Shown here piece after piece: positions 20,430-28,815 of a stretch of DNA of 49,184 bases. The notes under the pieces were generated by a model, which saw only the letters and a list, made by a program, of their open reading frames with translations, was not told the origin of the DNA and searched no databases. The DNA comes from Cylindrotheca closterium. Its lineage: Eukaryota; Bacillariophyta; Bacillariophyceae; Bacillariales; Bacillariaceae. Each line of letters starts with the position of its first letter. The first letter of the stretch is position 1. The stretch is from positions 74,013 through 123,196 of the forward strand of contig CAKOGP040002380.1 of assembly GCA_933822405.4 (NCBI GenBank), read 5' to 3'. A program made the translations under genes and the position numbers.

Positions 20430-21461
20430 CTACTCCAAATTGTTACCGACAACGAATACTTCTCTCAATGGTGGTGTCAGCCCATTATCGTCTCTGGCAT
20501 TGATGTCTGCACCGTTTTGGACAAGCCATTTGACTATCTCCAAATGACCCTCATTGCACGCCAAATACAAAGGCACCATTCCAACATCGTCTTTACCATC
20601 AATGTCGGCTCCATTATCGATTAGCCACTTGAGTACCTCTAAGTGACCCCTTTTACATGCCCAATACAATGGTGTCGTTCCACTATTGCTTTTGGCATGG
20701 ATGTCAGCACCTTTCGTAATAAGCCACTTGACTATCTCCAAATGACCCTCCTCACAAGCCAAATGCAACGGTGTCATTCCAAGATTCTCTCTGGCATTGA
20801 TGTCGGCACACTGTCCATACGAATGCAATAGTGCCATTCCAATTTTGGTTTTGCTTTTGGCATGAATGTCAGCACCATTATCGACTAGCGATTTGACTAC
20901 CTCCAGAGTACCTTCTTCGCCTGCCCAATGCAACGGTGTCCTTCCATGTTTGTCTTGGACGTTGATGTCAACACCGTTTTCGATGAGCCATGTGACTGCC
21001 TTTACATGACCTTTGTAGCATGCCAGATGCAATGGTGTTGTTCCACTGTCGTCTTTGGCGTCGATGTTAGCACCATTCTCGGCAAGCCACTTGATGACTT
21101 CCAAGAAATGACCCTTTCCGCATGCCCAATGCAATGCTGTCCATTGATCGTTGTCTTCGGCGTTGATGTCAGCGCCATTATCGAACAGCCACATGACGAT
21201 CTCCAAATGCCCACTGTTACATGCCAGATGCAATGGTGTCACTCGATTGGCGCCTCCAGTTGCTCGGACGTTGCAACCCCTCGTGACAAGCAACTTGGCC
21301 ACCTCCAAATGACCATAGAAACATGCCAGCAAAAGATTTTCCGTGTGGACTTCAGCACCATTGTCATCCAACAGCTCCTGTACAAGCAAGACATTTCCTT
21401 CCATCACAGCTTCTTGGAGTAGTACTCGTAAAACGTTTTTAACTTGGTCATTCAAATCCAT
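20430..21461 (-). CDS. Ankyrin-repeat protein 3, C-terminus altered
   Basis: 343 aa with ATG at 21461. About nine to ten ankyrin repeats. One is internally deleted: after NGADIHAKS the repeat collapses to KTKIGMALLHSYGQCADINA, missing roughly half a unit. At the 3' end, alignment to genes 1 and 2 shows two insertions (an extra three bases near 20471 giving a second Pro in TPPLRE, and two extra bases near 20430 in CTACTACTCC), so the frame ends at GNNLE and the basic NLKK tail of the paralogues is lost. Otherwise the repeats are canonical and the gene may still make a folded scaffold. The shared upstream element is at 21639-21668. Relation to the flanking GT8 gene is by position only. Confidence 0.82.
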   Translation of the reverse strand: MDLNDQVKNVLRVLLQEAVMEGNVLLVQELLDDNGAEVHTENLLLACFYGHLEVAKLLVTRGCNVRATGGANRVTPLHLACNSGHLEIVMWLFDNGADINAEDNDQWTALHWACGKGHFLEVIKWLAENGANIDAKDDSGTTPLHLACYKGHVKAVTWLIENGVDINVQDKHGRTPLHWAGEEGTLEVVKSLVDNGADIHAKSKTKIGMALLHSYGQCADINARENLGMTPLHLACEEGHLEIVKWLITKGADIHAKSNSGTTPLYWACKRGHLEVLKWLIDNGADIDGKDDVGMVPLYLACNEGHLEIVKWLVQNGADINARDDNGLTPPLREVFVVGNNLE

Positions 21462-21841
21462 TTCTTCTAGTATCCTCTTGGGGCTGTGGAAACACTCTGA
21501 TGATACGATGCGCTTGCGAAACGTTTGGAGGTAGACGCGATTGATTCGATCATTGCATCAAATCTGCTGCCTTTGCCAGTCGCGTTTATCATCAAGATCA
21601 TCCCATCATAATGTAGGAGAGCATATCGCGTCTCCAGGCGCGCCAAAATAGACGCTGGTTCAGTCCCAAAATCGTGATCGCGCAGTTATATTATTATTTC
21701 GTGTATGAATAAAATATATATAAAAAATTTGTTAATAATAAAATAAATCTGCGTCGCGGATCCCGCATATAAAATACAATAAAAAATAGGTTGAAGCGGC
21801 GGTGAGATGCGCTTACTGTATGATACCGAAATAACGCCACA
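21462..21841. other. Divergent promoter region, ankyrin 3 / GT8 copy 2
   Basis: It holds the shared ankyrin element and an AT-rich stretch (21690-21790). The GT8 start codon follows GAAATAACGCCACA. No coding signal that I trust. Confidence 0.45.
21639..21668 (-). promoter_or_regulatory. Shared upstream element, ankyrin gene 3
   Basis: The plus strand reads CGCGCCAAAATAGACGCTGG then TTCAGTCCCA, ~178 bp upstream of the ankyrin gene 3 start. It is the most divergent of the three copies but keeps the GCGCCAAAA and CTGGTT-AGTCCCA blocks. Confidence 0.5.
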
Positions 21842-22999
21842 ATGTCTGATGAGGAAAGTAGAACGGAACGCCGTTTGCTTGCGGGACAACAACTGCTCTT
21901 CTGCATTGGCATTTTGATCAATGCTCTACTGATATTTTCTCATAAGCAAGCCCTTACCATCAACTCGACAGTTGAGATTACTACAACTAAAAATCTCCCG
22001 AACAAAACAGCAGCAGCATCCTCCATAATCATTCGCAGCAGCAGAGGCAATAGCAGTCCACTCAATGTGGATGAGAATGGTCAGAGATGGATGACATTCA
22101 TTGTTGTGTGCGGAAATGGTGAGACGGATACTGTGAGGGAAATGAAACGCCTATTGACGAGCGCCATACTGCTATCTTCAGTGCCCCTGCACTTTGTATT
22201 TGTCACCGAACAAGAATCTTCCAACCGAATTCAAACCATGTTTGAGGACGACCTTGCGTATTCGAAAAAGCCAATCAAGGTGGATACTTGGATCTTGTCG
22301 GAAGATTCTGTCAAGAATTTTGCGTCACTGTTGAATTACAATCTCGCTTCTCACCACAGCGGTATTTGGGGAACCTCCAAACTCATGCTGCCATGGATTT
22401 TAAGAGACGTGGACAGAGCAGTTCAGATAGACACGGACATGATATTTCTCGATCATCCAGCGCATCTGTGGAATGAATTTGACTCCAATGACTGGCTTTA
22501 CAAGATGCCCATTCACAATCGAACACGTCCGTCCTCGATATGTTCCTGTATTGCTCTTCTGAAATTGGACCGCATTCGACAATTGAACACTTTTCCTACT
22601 CTCATGGTGGAAGCGCTTTCAAGTAAGCCTCGGTGGAATAGGGGCGGCCTTTATAAAGTACCTCACGGAGACCAGGGATTACTATGGGCCATGATGCTGA
22701 ACAGCAATGCCCACGTTGCACCTTTACCGGAACAATGGAATGCCGACAGGTGTCATGAATACTTCGATGTGCTCAAGCCTGAAGAATTCAAGCCTGCTTC
22801 TGTGTTACACAATAACTGTGACTTTGGCAGCAACAATTTTGGTCCGGCTGAAGAGTATTTCATATTTTATGATAAATACAAATGGCATTGGCTGAAGGGA
22901 GAAGGGGCAGAAAAACATGCGGTCAATGTTACGATCCATTCGGAAGAGGCAGAACGGTTGGGTGATCTATTCAAATGCTTGAAGGAAAAGGGCGAATAA
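21842..22999 (+). CDS. GT8-like type II glycosyltransferase, paralogue 2
   Basis: 385 aa, ATG 21842. It has the same architecture as the gene at 15632: signal anchor (~16-34, LLFCIGILINALLIF), Ser-rich stem, VVCGNGET start of the catalytic domain, SGIWGTSKLMLPW, DTD at 197-199 (replacing DSD; still a DxD), GDQGLLWAMM, PLPEQWNADRC and VLHNNC. It lacks ~10 residues of the Asn/Thr-rich loop after the DxD motif and has a shorter C-terminus. All candidate catalytic residues visible in paralogue 1 are kept, so both may be active. Likely a Golgi-resident sugar transferase of the glucoside-xylosyltransferase-like group; substrate not inferable. Confidence 0.8.
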   Translation: MSDEESRTERRLLAGQQLLFCIGILINALLIFSHKQALTINSTVEITTTKNLPNKTAAASSIIIRSSRGNSSPLNVDENGQRWMTFIVVCGNGETDTVREMKRLLTSAILLSSVPLHFVFVTEQESSNRIQTMFEDDLAYSKKPIKVDTWILSEDSVKNFASLLNYNLASHHSGIWGTSKLMLPWILRDVDRAVQIDTDMIFLDHPAHLWNEFDSNDWLYKMPIHNRTRPSSICSCIALLKLDRIRQLNTFPTLMVEALSSKPRWNRGGLYKVPHGDQGLLWAMMLNSNAHVAPLPEQWNADRCHEYFDVLKPEEFKPASVLHNNCDFGSNNFGPAEEYFIFYDKYKWHWLKGEGAEKHAVNVTIHSEEAERLGDLFKCLKEKGE

Positions 23000-23752
23000 T
23001 CAATATGTAAGCATAGAGCCAGGGCATTCTCATGACAAGAGGGCAAGATGGTTTCCAGGAAGGATCCTCCAGCAGATATCGAAATTACTCGACACCGCTA
23101 CATTCGAGGTTGAACGAAAGTTATTATTGCTTAGATCGTGAGCGCACAAATGGCCTAGGGAATGGTGTCAACGCTTGACATCAATACGCATCTAATTCAT
23201 TAATGCTATCTAAATCATGGATGTATAATCTGCATAACTGGGAGGAGAGTAATCATCATCATATGTGACGTCCGGCTCGCTCCTTATCCCACTCCGTACG
23301 TACACGCGTAGCGATCGAGTTTTCAGACTTATTTAGCTCTTTATTCAGATGTACGACATGGAGACAAGGAGAGAACCGGTAGAAGTGACTGAGGAATGAA
23401 GTACAGACGGCGTTTGCCGCTGGACACGCACGAGTGGTCAATGTCCAATGAAAGAAGACGGTCGCATATCGTACACGCATGCGCTGGCTGGGACTATATA
23501 AGCTGCCCTGCGAAAAGAAGACGGGCCACTTTGCAGACCATTAAAACACGTACCGCAGTACGGCAACGAAAGGCCTACAGTATCTGTCCGGAGAAACTTC
23601 CAAATTTAAAAAAAAAGAAAGACATTTTGAACCGCGGATTGATTCGGACAGTTGCGTAAAAACCTCCATTTGATTTGATGATATTTGGACATAGTAAGGG
23701 ATAATATCGTTACGCAGTATTAATATATATTATCATCATCGAGCATTGCAAT
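23000..23752. other. Intergenic, promoter of CRAL-TRIO/DUF6824 gene 1
   Basis: Notable items: CTATATAAG at 23494-23502, a possible TATA box, and GAAAAGAAGACGGGCCACT at 23512-23530, which recurs at 25636-25654 upstream of the tandem paralogue. The small open frame at 23396-23659 overlaps these and is not supported as a gene. Confidence 0.5.
23512..23530 (+). promoter_or_regulatory. Shared upstream element, CRAL-TRIO/DUF6824 gene 1
   Basis: GAAAAGAAGACGGGCCACT followed by a TTGCAGAC block; an identical core lies at 25636-25654 with TTGCAGAC again just downstream. It sits ~220 bp before the ATG here and ~75 bp before it in copy 2, so it may be leader or promoter sequence. Confidence 0.45.
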
Positions 23753-25264
23753 ATGGCTAGCAGCCCAGAATCAGCATTATCTAAAAGAAACCAGAAAACC
23801 AATGATAATTGTGGTTGCCTCGGTCGAACTGTGAGACATTCAATTGCTGCTCCGTCTAAGATGGATGCAGCAGAAGGTATTGTTGCGGCTGAATTGAACA
23901 GGCTTTCGATTCAGGAGAGAGAGAATGCCTTGGACGATCTGCATTGTGTCGGCCACGATGAAGAAGAAGATCCAAATGTGATCCAAAACGCTCTAGAAAA
24001 GTTTGAAGAGGAAGTTCGCAAAGCAGATCATCTAGCATACAACTTGGCAGTGATGAAGAAAAATCCATATGTCCAAGACTCTGAATATCGACTTCGGTTC
24101 CTCAGGGTGGCCCTATTTGACGTCAAGAAGGCAGCCCGACAAATGCTTAGCCTGCTACAGTATCAAGCTGAATATTTTGGTATCGACACACTTGATCGAA
24201 GAATTGCTCTGACCGATTTAAAGGAAGAAGAAGTCAGAATCATGCTAAAAGGAATGTTTCACTATCCTACGCAGACGGACAGAAATGGCCGATACATGAC
24301 ATATTGTTTCAGCAATGTTTTCGTTTCCGCCATACCAGTGGAGACTATGGTGAGTATCGTGGAGTATATGCTGTCGCTGCCCCCATGGCCCTTTGTGAAT
24401 CAATCTCATCGCAAATATGCTGTCAATTTACTCCAGATTCGCTCGTGTTTATTTGCCAATGAGTACTTCAACTCGTTTCCAGATGTACACAAGAAGGGTA
24501 TAGTATTTGTGTACATGGATACAGGTAAACTTGATCAATCAATACAGATGGGTCCAAGTTACTTCAACTGGGTCTTCAGTTTGGTGAAATTTCACTCGGC
24601 CATCCCTCTCAAGGTTTCAAGTTCGCATTACTGTGTCAATACCACTGGCAGCAACAGCGTGGCGATTAATAAAAATGTGATTGAAAACTTTATCAAGACC
24701 CTTCCTAGGTATGCAAGGGCGAGAACAAAGTTTCACTATGGGAGTGCACTGGAGATCCGCTACAGCCTGCAAAGTCACGGCATTCCGATGGACACCTACC
24801 CGATCGATTCAAATGGCCAGATTCGACAAGAGATGATCGATAGCTCTTGTCTGAAGCACTATGGTATTGATGCTTCCAACTATTACAGAGGAAAATCGAA
24901 TGAAACAGCGATAGCCATGACACCAGTACCTCCAACCCCTACCTCCTCTCAGCAAACAAGAGCGGGACATAGTGTCCTGGTAGAACCCAAACATACTGAT
25001 GTGCTGCTTGGGCGTGGAAAACCGATTCAGAACCATCCTGGAAATATCCATTTGCGATCAATGATTGAAGAATCTCAGGAACAGTACGATGCAATCGGTA
25101 GACTGGAGAAGCGTCAAATGATCCAGAACATTAGGCATGCATGCCATGCCAAAGGCACCCGATTTCTGAAACAACATGGCAAAAAGACGTGGGTTTTAGC
25201 AGATTCCGCTGAAGCTGACGAGAAGATACGTCAACACTTCAGATGTGGTAGGAAGAAACGGTAA
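23753..25264 (+). CDS. CRAL-TRIO (Sec14-like) protein with C-terminal DUF6824 domain, copy 1
   Basis: Best model: exons 23753-24349 and 24437-25264, phase-0 intron of 87 bp (GTGAGT donor, CTCCAG acceptor), 474 aa. The unspliced frame is also open (503 aa) because the intron is a multiple of three without a stop, but the paralogue proves the intron. CRAL-TRIO N-lobe at ~95-130 (YRLRFLRVALFDVKKAARQML); lipid-binding lobe ~150-330 including KKGIVFVYMDTG and the P-L-K-V-S-S-S-H-Y-C motif typical of Sec14 folds. The C-terminal ~100 residues form a DUF6824-type domain: DVLLGRGKPIQNHPGN, Y-x-A-x-x-x-x-x-KRQMIQNI and WVLADSAEADEKIRQHF. CRAL-TRIO binds phosphoinositides or hydrophobic ligands; the DUF6824 role is not established to my knowledge. 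The cytosolic location is inferred (no signal peptide or span). Confidence 0.82.
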   Translation: MASSPESALSKRNQKTNDNCGCLGRTVRHSIAAPSKMDAAEGIVAAELNRLSIQERENALDDLHCVGHDEEEDPNVIQNALEKFEEEVRKADHLAYNLAVMKKNPYVQDSEYRLRFLRVALFDVKKAARQMLSLLQYQAEYFGIDTLDRRIALTDLKEEEVRIMLKGMFHYPTQTDRNGRYMTYCFSNVFVSAIPVETMVSIVEYMLSLPPWPFVNQSHRKYAVNLLQIRSCLFANEYFNSFPDVHKKGIVFVYMDTGKLDQSIQMGPSYFNWVFSLVKFHSAIPLKVSSSHYCVNTTGSNSVAINKNVIENFIKTLPRYARARTKFHYGSALEIRYSLQSHGIPMDTYPIDSNGQIRQEMIDSSCLKHYGIDASNYYRGKSNETAIAMTPVPPTPTSSQQTRAGHSVLVEPKHTDVLLGRGKPIQNHPGNIHLRSMIEESQEQYDAIGRLEKRQMIQNIRHACHAKGTRFLKQHGKKTWVLADSAEADEKIRQHFRCGRKKR

Positions 25265-25730
25265 CGATTGGAACTGAACTAGCTTCTCCAACTGTTACAG
25301 CCCGTGTCACCAACGCTGGATCATATATATATTTGAAGTTCTATGAAACAGACTTAGACTCTAAATTCCGTCTGCCACAGTTGCCTATCCGTTGCAAGCA
25401 TGATAGTTTAATACGGTAGGGTTTTATTAATATTCCTTGATTGGACGGGCCACAATTTTTCAGTTTTTGCAACTTATTATCGAAATGCGCAATTTTATAT
25501 ATTTTTTAAAATATAATATACTGTATATTCTATCAAATTCACCGCACACTTCTGCGCGCAGAAAATGTGACGTTTTGAACTCCAATGCATAAAATATATG
25601 TGTCACCTACTACTAATGGAAAACCGCAAATATTGGAAAAGAAGACGGGCCACTCGTTTGCAGACGATAGAAGACTTATATTCCAGCAAGATTTCAATAA
25701 TACAAACAGTCGATCATCGAGTAATGCAAT
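25265..25730. other. Intergenic between tandem CRAL-TRIO/DUF6824 genes
   Basis: AT-rich (notably 25495-25535). Contains the second copy of the GAAAAGAAGACGGGCCACT element. ATGCAATATGGCTAGCAGCCCA around the second start matches TTGCAATATGGCTAGCAGCCCA at the first. Confidence 0.5.
25636..25654 (+). promoter_or_regulatory. Shared upstream element, CRAL-TRIO/DUF6824 gene 2
   Basis: Second copy of the GAAAAGAAGACGGGCCACT word found upstream of the first gene, again followed by TTGCAGAC. Confidence 0.45.
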
Positions 25731-27258
25731 ATGGCTAGCAGCCCACTGTCAGAACTTTCTGCAAGAAACCAGAAAAATTATGTCAATCGTGCTTGCTTTG
25801 GTCTAAGTGTGACATCACGACCAATTGCTGTTTCGTCTGAGATAGAAGCAGCAGAAGGTATTGTTGCAGCTGAATTGAATGGACTTTCGATCAAAGAGAG
25901 AGACAGTGCCTCGGACGACTTTAACTGCGTCGGTCAAGGTCAAGAAGACGACCCAGAAATGATCTGCAACGCACTAGAGAAATTTGAAGAAGAGGTTCGC
26001 AAGGCAAATCATCCAGTATACAAATTGGCAGTGATGAAGAAAAATCCAAATGTCCAAGACTCTGAATATCGACTTCGGTTTCTCAGGGGGGCCCTATTTG
26101 ACGTCAAGAAGGCAGCCCGACAAATGCTTAGCCTGCTACAGTATCAAGCTGAATACTTTGCTATCGACGCACTTGATCGAAAAATTGCTTTGTCCGATCT
26201 AAAGGAAGAAGAAGTGAAACTCATGCTAAAAGGACTGTGTCACTTTTCGACACAGACGGACAGAAACGGCCGATACGTGGCCTATTGTTTAAGCAATGTT
26301 TTCTTGGCGGATATCCCAGCGGAAGCTATGGTGCGTATAGTAGAGCCAAACATCTTGACACTGGTCCCATCGCCTTTCGTGAATCAATCTCATGACAAAA
26401 ATTATTTTACCCTAGATTCGTGCATGTATGTATGCCAGTCAGGAGTACGGTTCATTTCCAGACCTAGACAAGAGGGGCTTGGTAGCTGTGTACATGGATG
26501 TAGGCGGACTTGACCAATCCATGCAGCTGGGTCCAAGACACTTCAACTGGGTCTTCAATATGATCAAGTTTTACTTGGCGCTTCCTTTCACGCTTTCAAG
26601 TATGCACTACTGTGTCAATATTGCTGACAGCAACAGCGTAGCGATTCGAAGAAATATGATTGGATCTTTCATGAAGGCCCTTCCTAGATACGCGACAGTG
26701 AGAACAAAGTTTCACTATGGGAGTGCACTGGAGATCCGCTACAGCCTGCAAAGTCATGGTATCCCACTGGGCACCTACCCGATCGATTCAAATGGCCAGA
26801 TTCGACAAGAGATGATCGATAGCTCTTGTCTGAAGCACTATGGTATTGATGCTTTTAAGTACAGAGGGAAATCGGATTCCTTCATAAAGTCGAATGATAC
26901 AGCGATAGCCATGACACCAGTACCTCCAACCCCTACCTCCTCTCAGCAAACAAGAGCGGGACATAGTGTCCTGGTAGAACCCAAACATACTGATGTGCTG
27001 CTTGGGCGTGGAAAACCGATTCAGAACCATCCTGGAAATATCCATTTGCGATCAATGATTGAAGAATCTCAGGAACAGTACGATGCAATCGGTAGACTGG
27101 AGAAGCGTCAAATGATCCAGAACATTAGGCATGCATGTCATGCCAGAGGCACCCGATTTCTGAAACAACATGGCAAAAAGACGTGGGTTCTTGCCGATTC
27201 CGCTGAAGCTGACGAGAAGATACGTCAACACTTCAGGTGTTGTCGAAGGAAACGATAA
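25731..27258 (+). CDS. CRAL-TRIO protein with C-terminal DUF6824 domain, copy 2
   Basis: Exons 25731-26330 and 26416-27258 flank an 85-bp phase-0 intron (GTGCGT donor, TTTTACCCTAG acceptor), 480 aa. Read without splicing, the first frame ends at 26513 and the gene looks frameshifted; with splicing, AEAM joins IRACMYASQEYGSFPDLDKRG, aligning without gaps to ETM-IRSCLFANEYFNSFPDVHKKG of copy 1. Domains as in copy 1: CRAL-TRIO N-lobe (YRLRFLRGALFDVKKAARQML), lipid-binding lobe, DUF6824-type C-terminus. The last ~370 nt are nearly identical to copy 1 while the first exon and middle are clearly diverged. A six- to seven-residue insertion (SDSFIKS) lies just before the near-identical tract. Likely functional. 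Confidence 0.82.
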
Positions 27259-27933
27259 CGAACCAGCAGGCGAGCATGTCTGAAACGGGTGCTTTCTTTT
27301 TAATAAAAAAATGAGAGCAGGAATAGTAAAAATATAGATATAATACACTAGAGGGCATACGAAACTCCAGTTGCTACTAAGTGGAATGTTACTTGTTTGC
27401 TTCTTACAGTGTAGTTGTCCTACCGCGTGATGAGACAAATCATGAAGCAGTGCGAGTCACGACTCGTGACAAGTGGTGCTGACATGAGACCAGCCACATG
27501 TGATTGATTCCATGGATCACTGCATTCTCAGCTGCAAACGCCAATGTTCTCGATAGAACCGGGGCTTTGGTAGTGGCTGCGTAAAGTTGATGCAGAATTC
27601 CCACCAAGATTGTTCGATAAGAGAGGCGAGACGATTCAGATGATTTATCCAAGTCGGGCCGCTCGACTCGGAACGAATTGGTCATGGAGCGTTCCAGTTT
27701 TGTACTCAGTTGTCGTCTCTATTGCAATTTTCCTATGGTCGAGGAAGTAATTGGATTTGACTTTGCTCAGCGCAATATTCGATTGTCGACATTTCTGAAA
27801 GCCGGCATCAGTTTTGAGAGAGGATCAAATCTGAATATTTCAGGCAGGGCTTTTCATGATGATAGAAGGAGCGTCGTATAGCCAAAGATTCTCTTCCATG
27901 CTGAAGCAAACCACTATCTGATATGCTCACAGC
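27259..27933. other. Intergenic; one unsupported 81-codon frame
   Basis: A minus-strand ATG frame (27440-27685, 81 codons) contains SYRTILVGILHQLYAATTKAP, which looks protein-like, but has no recognisable family. A plus-strand frame overlaps its end. It may be a small gene or a remnant exon; nothing else is seen. Confidence 0.35.
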
Positions 27934-28455
27934 CTAGCATCCTCCCATTCCAAATTCAAATTCGGCTTGGCATTCTTCACAATAGTTTTCAGTTCCATAA
28001 CCATCGCTGTCCTGCATATGAGCTTGTTGGCAGTCATAGCATTCTATTTTTCCACACCCATCGCACTTTTGTGGTCGACAATACCGACGATCATAGTCAA
28101 TTGATTCACCACATATCTTCTTATGACATACTCCGCAGAAGAAGGGCTTGGCATGCTTGTTGGTTTCCAAACAGGATCCCACGAACAGAGGATCGCTGCA
28201 TCGATGGCAGTTCCAGTTTTGGTTGTAAATGGTCGCTTGAAAGACTTCACTTGCATTGGCCAAGTTTAAAATGGTTGAAAAATCCGAACAACAGTGAGCC
28301 AATACTTGACTCATGGCATCCTGTGGTAGCTTGTCCAGCCGAAGGTTGGCAGGTGAAGCGTCGCCTCCTTCATCTTGATTTTTCTCCCCCTCCTCAACTG
28401 CTGCTGCTGCTGCTGCCTTAGTTTTCGGGTTGGAAGACGACGATGGTGATTTCAT
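27934..28455 (-). CDS. Small Cys-rich zinc-binding protein with F-box-like helix
   Basis: 173 aa, ATG 28455. An Ala/Glu-rich N-terminus (1-35) is followed by a helical segment LDKLPQDAMSQVLAHC (~40-56) with LNLANASEVF, resembling an F-box or knuckle-like helix pair, then eight Cys pairs in CxxC style from ~82 to the end: CHRC, FFCGVCHKKIC, KCDGCGKIECYDC and YCEEC. The Cys spacing suggests two or three structural zinc sites, like RING/B-box-like or treble-clef domains, but it does not match a standard RING consensus. An adaptor role in protein degradation is possible if the F-box reading is right; this is inference. Divergent from the LRR_5 gene, with ~360 bp between starts. Confidence 0.72.
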   Translation of the reverse strand: MKSPSSSSNPKTKAAAAAAVEEGEKNQDEGGDASPANLRLDKLPQDAMSQVLAHCCSDFSTILNLANASEVFQATIYNQNWNCHRCSDPLFVGSCLETNKHAKPFFCGVCHKKICGESIDYDRRYCRPQKCDGCGKIECYDCQQAHMQDSDGYGTENYCEECQAEFEFGMGGC

Positions 28456-28815
28456 AGGAAATATTTTCAGGCTGACCGTTGATCATACAAATACGATTGA
28501 CAAGTAGTTCAGATGGGATGGAATGTGATGATGTGCTTGTGGGCGTATATGGATGATGATGATTCGTCATCCTCATGGAAGAATCTACTGCTTTTGTTGA
28601 TTTATTGACAGAATATACGTACGTAGGACTACGTCTGTCCTTCTGATTCAGTCATCCATAAATTTCAATTACCTGGCTGGCGCGACGTGCGATATGGATT
28701 TCAGATTTTCAAAACGAGATTTCAGATTATTGCGCGTGTCATCGTTTGTAAAATCCTGCTCATCACATCAAGCGATCTTTTTGATATTCAGAACGCACGC
28801 CTGAAGCCAAAAGCC
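28456..28815. other. Divergent promoter region
   Basis: Between the zinc-binding gene and the LRR_5 gene. The frame of the latter is open upstream to GTG at 28687 without another ATG, so an upstream exon or leader is possible. GATGATGATGATTCGTCATC at ~28552 is a short imperfect palindrome. Confidence 0.4.

Noticed and set aside
17056..21461. Plus-strand frames over the ankyrin genes (e.g. with repeated CQMQWC words)
   Set aside because: Mirror translations of ankyrin repeats on the minus strand.
26330..26515. Apparent frameshift making CRAL-TRIO/DUF6824 copy 2 a pseudogene
   Set aside because: Alignment with copy 1 shows equal exon lengths and a GT...AG intron at the same place; splicing restores the frame.
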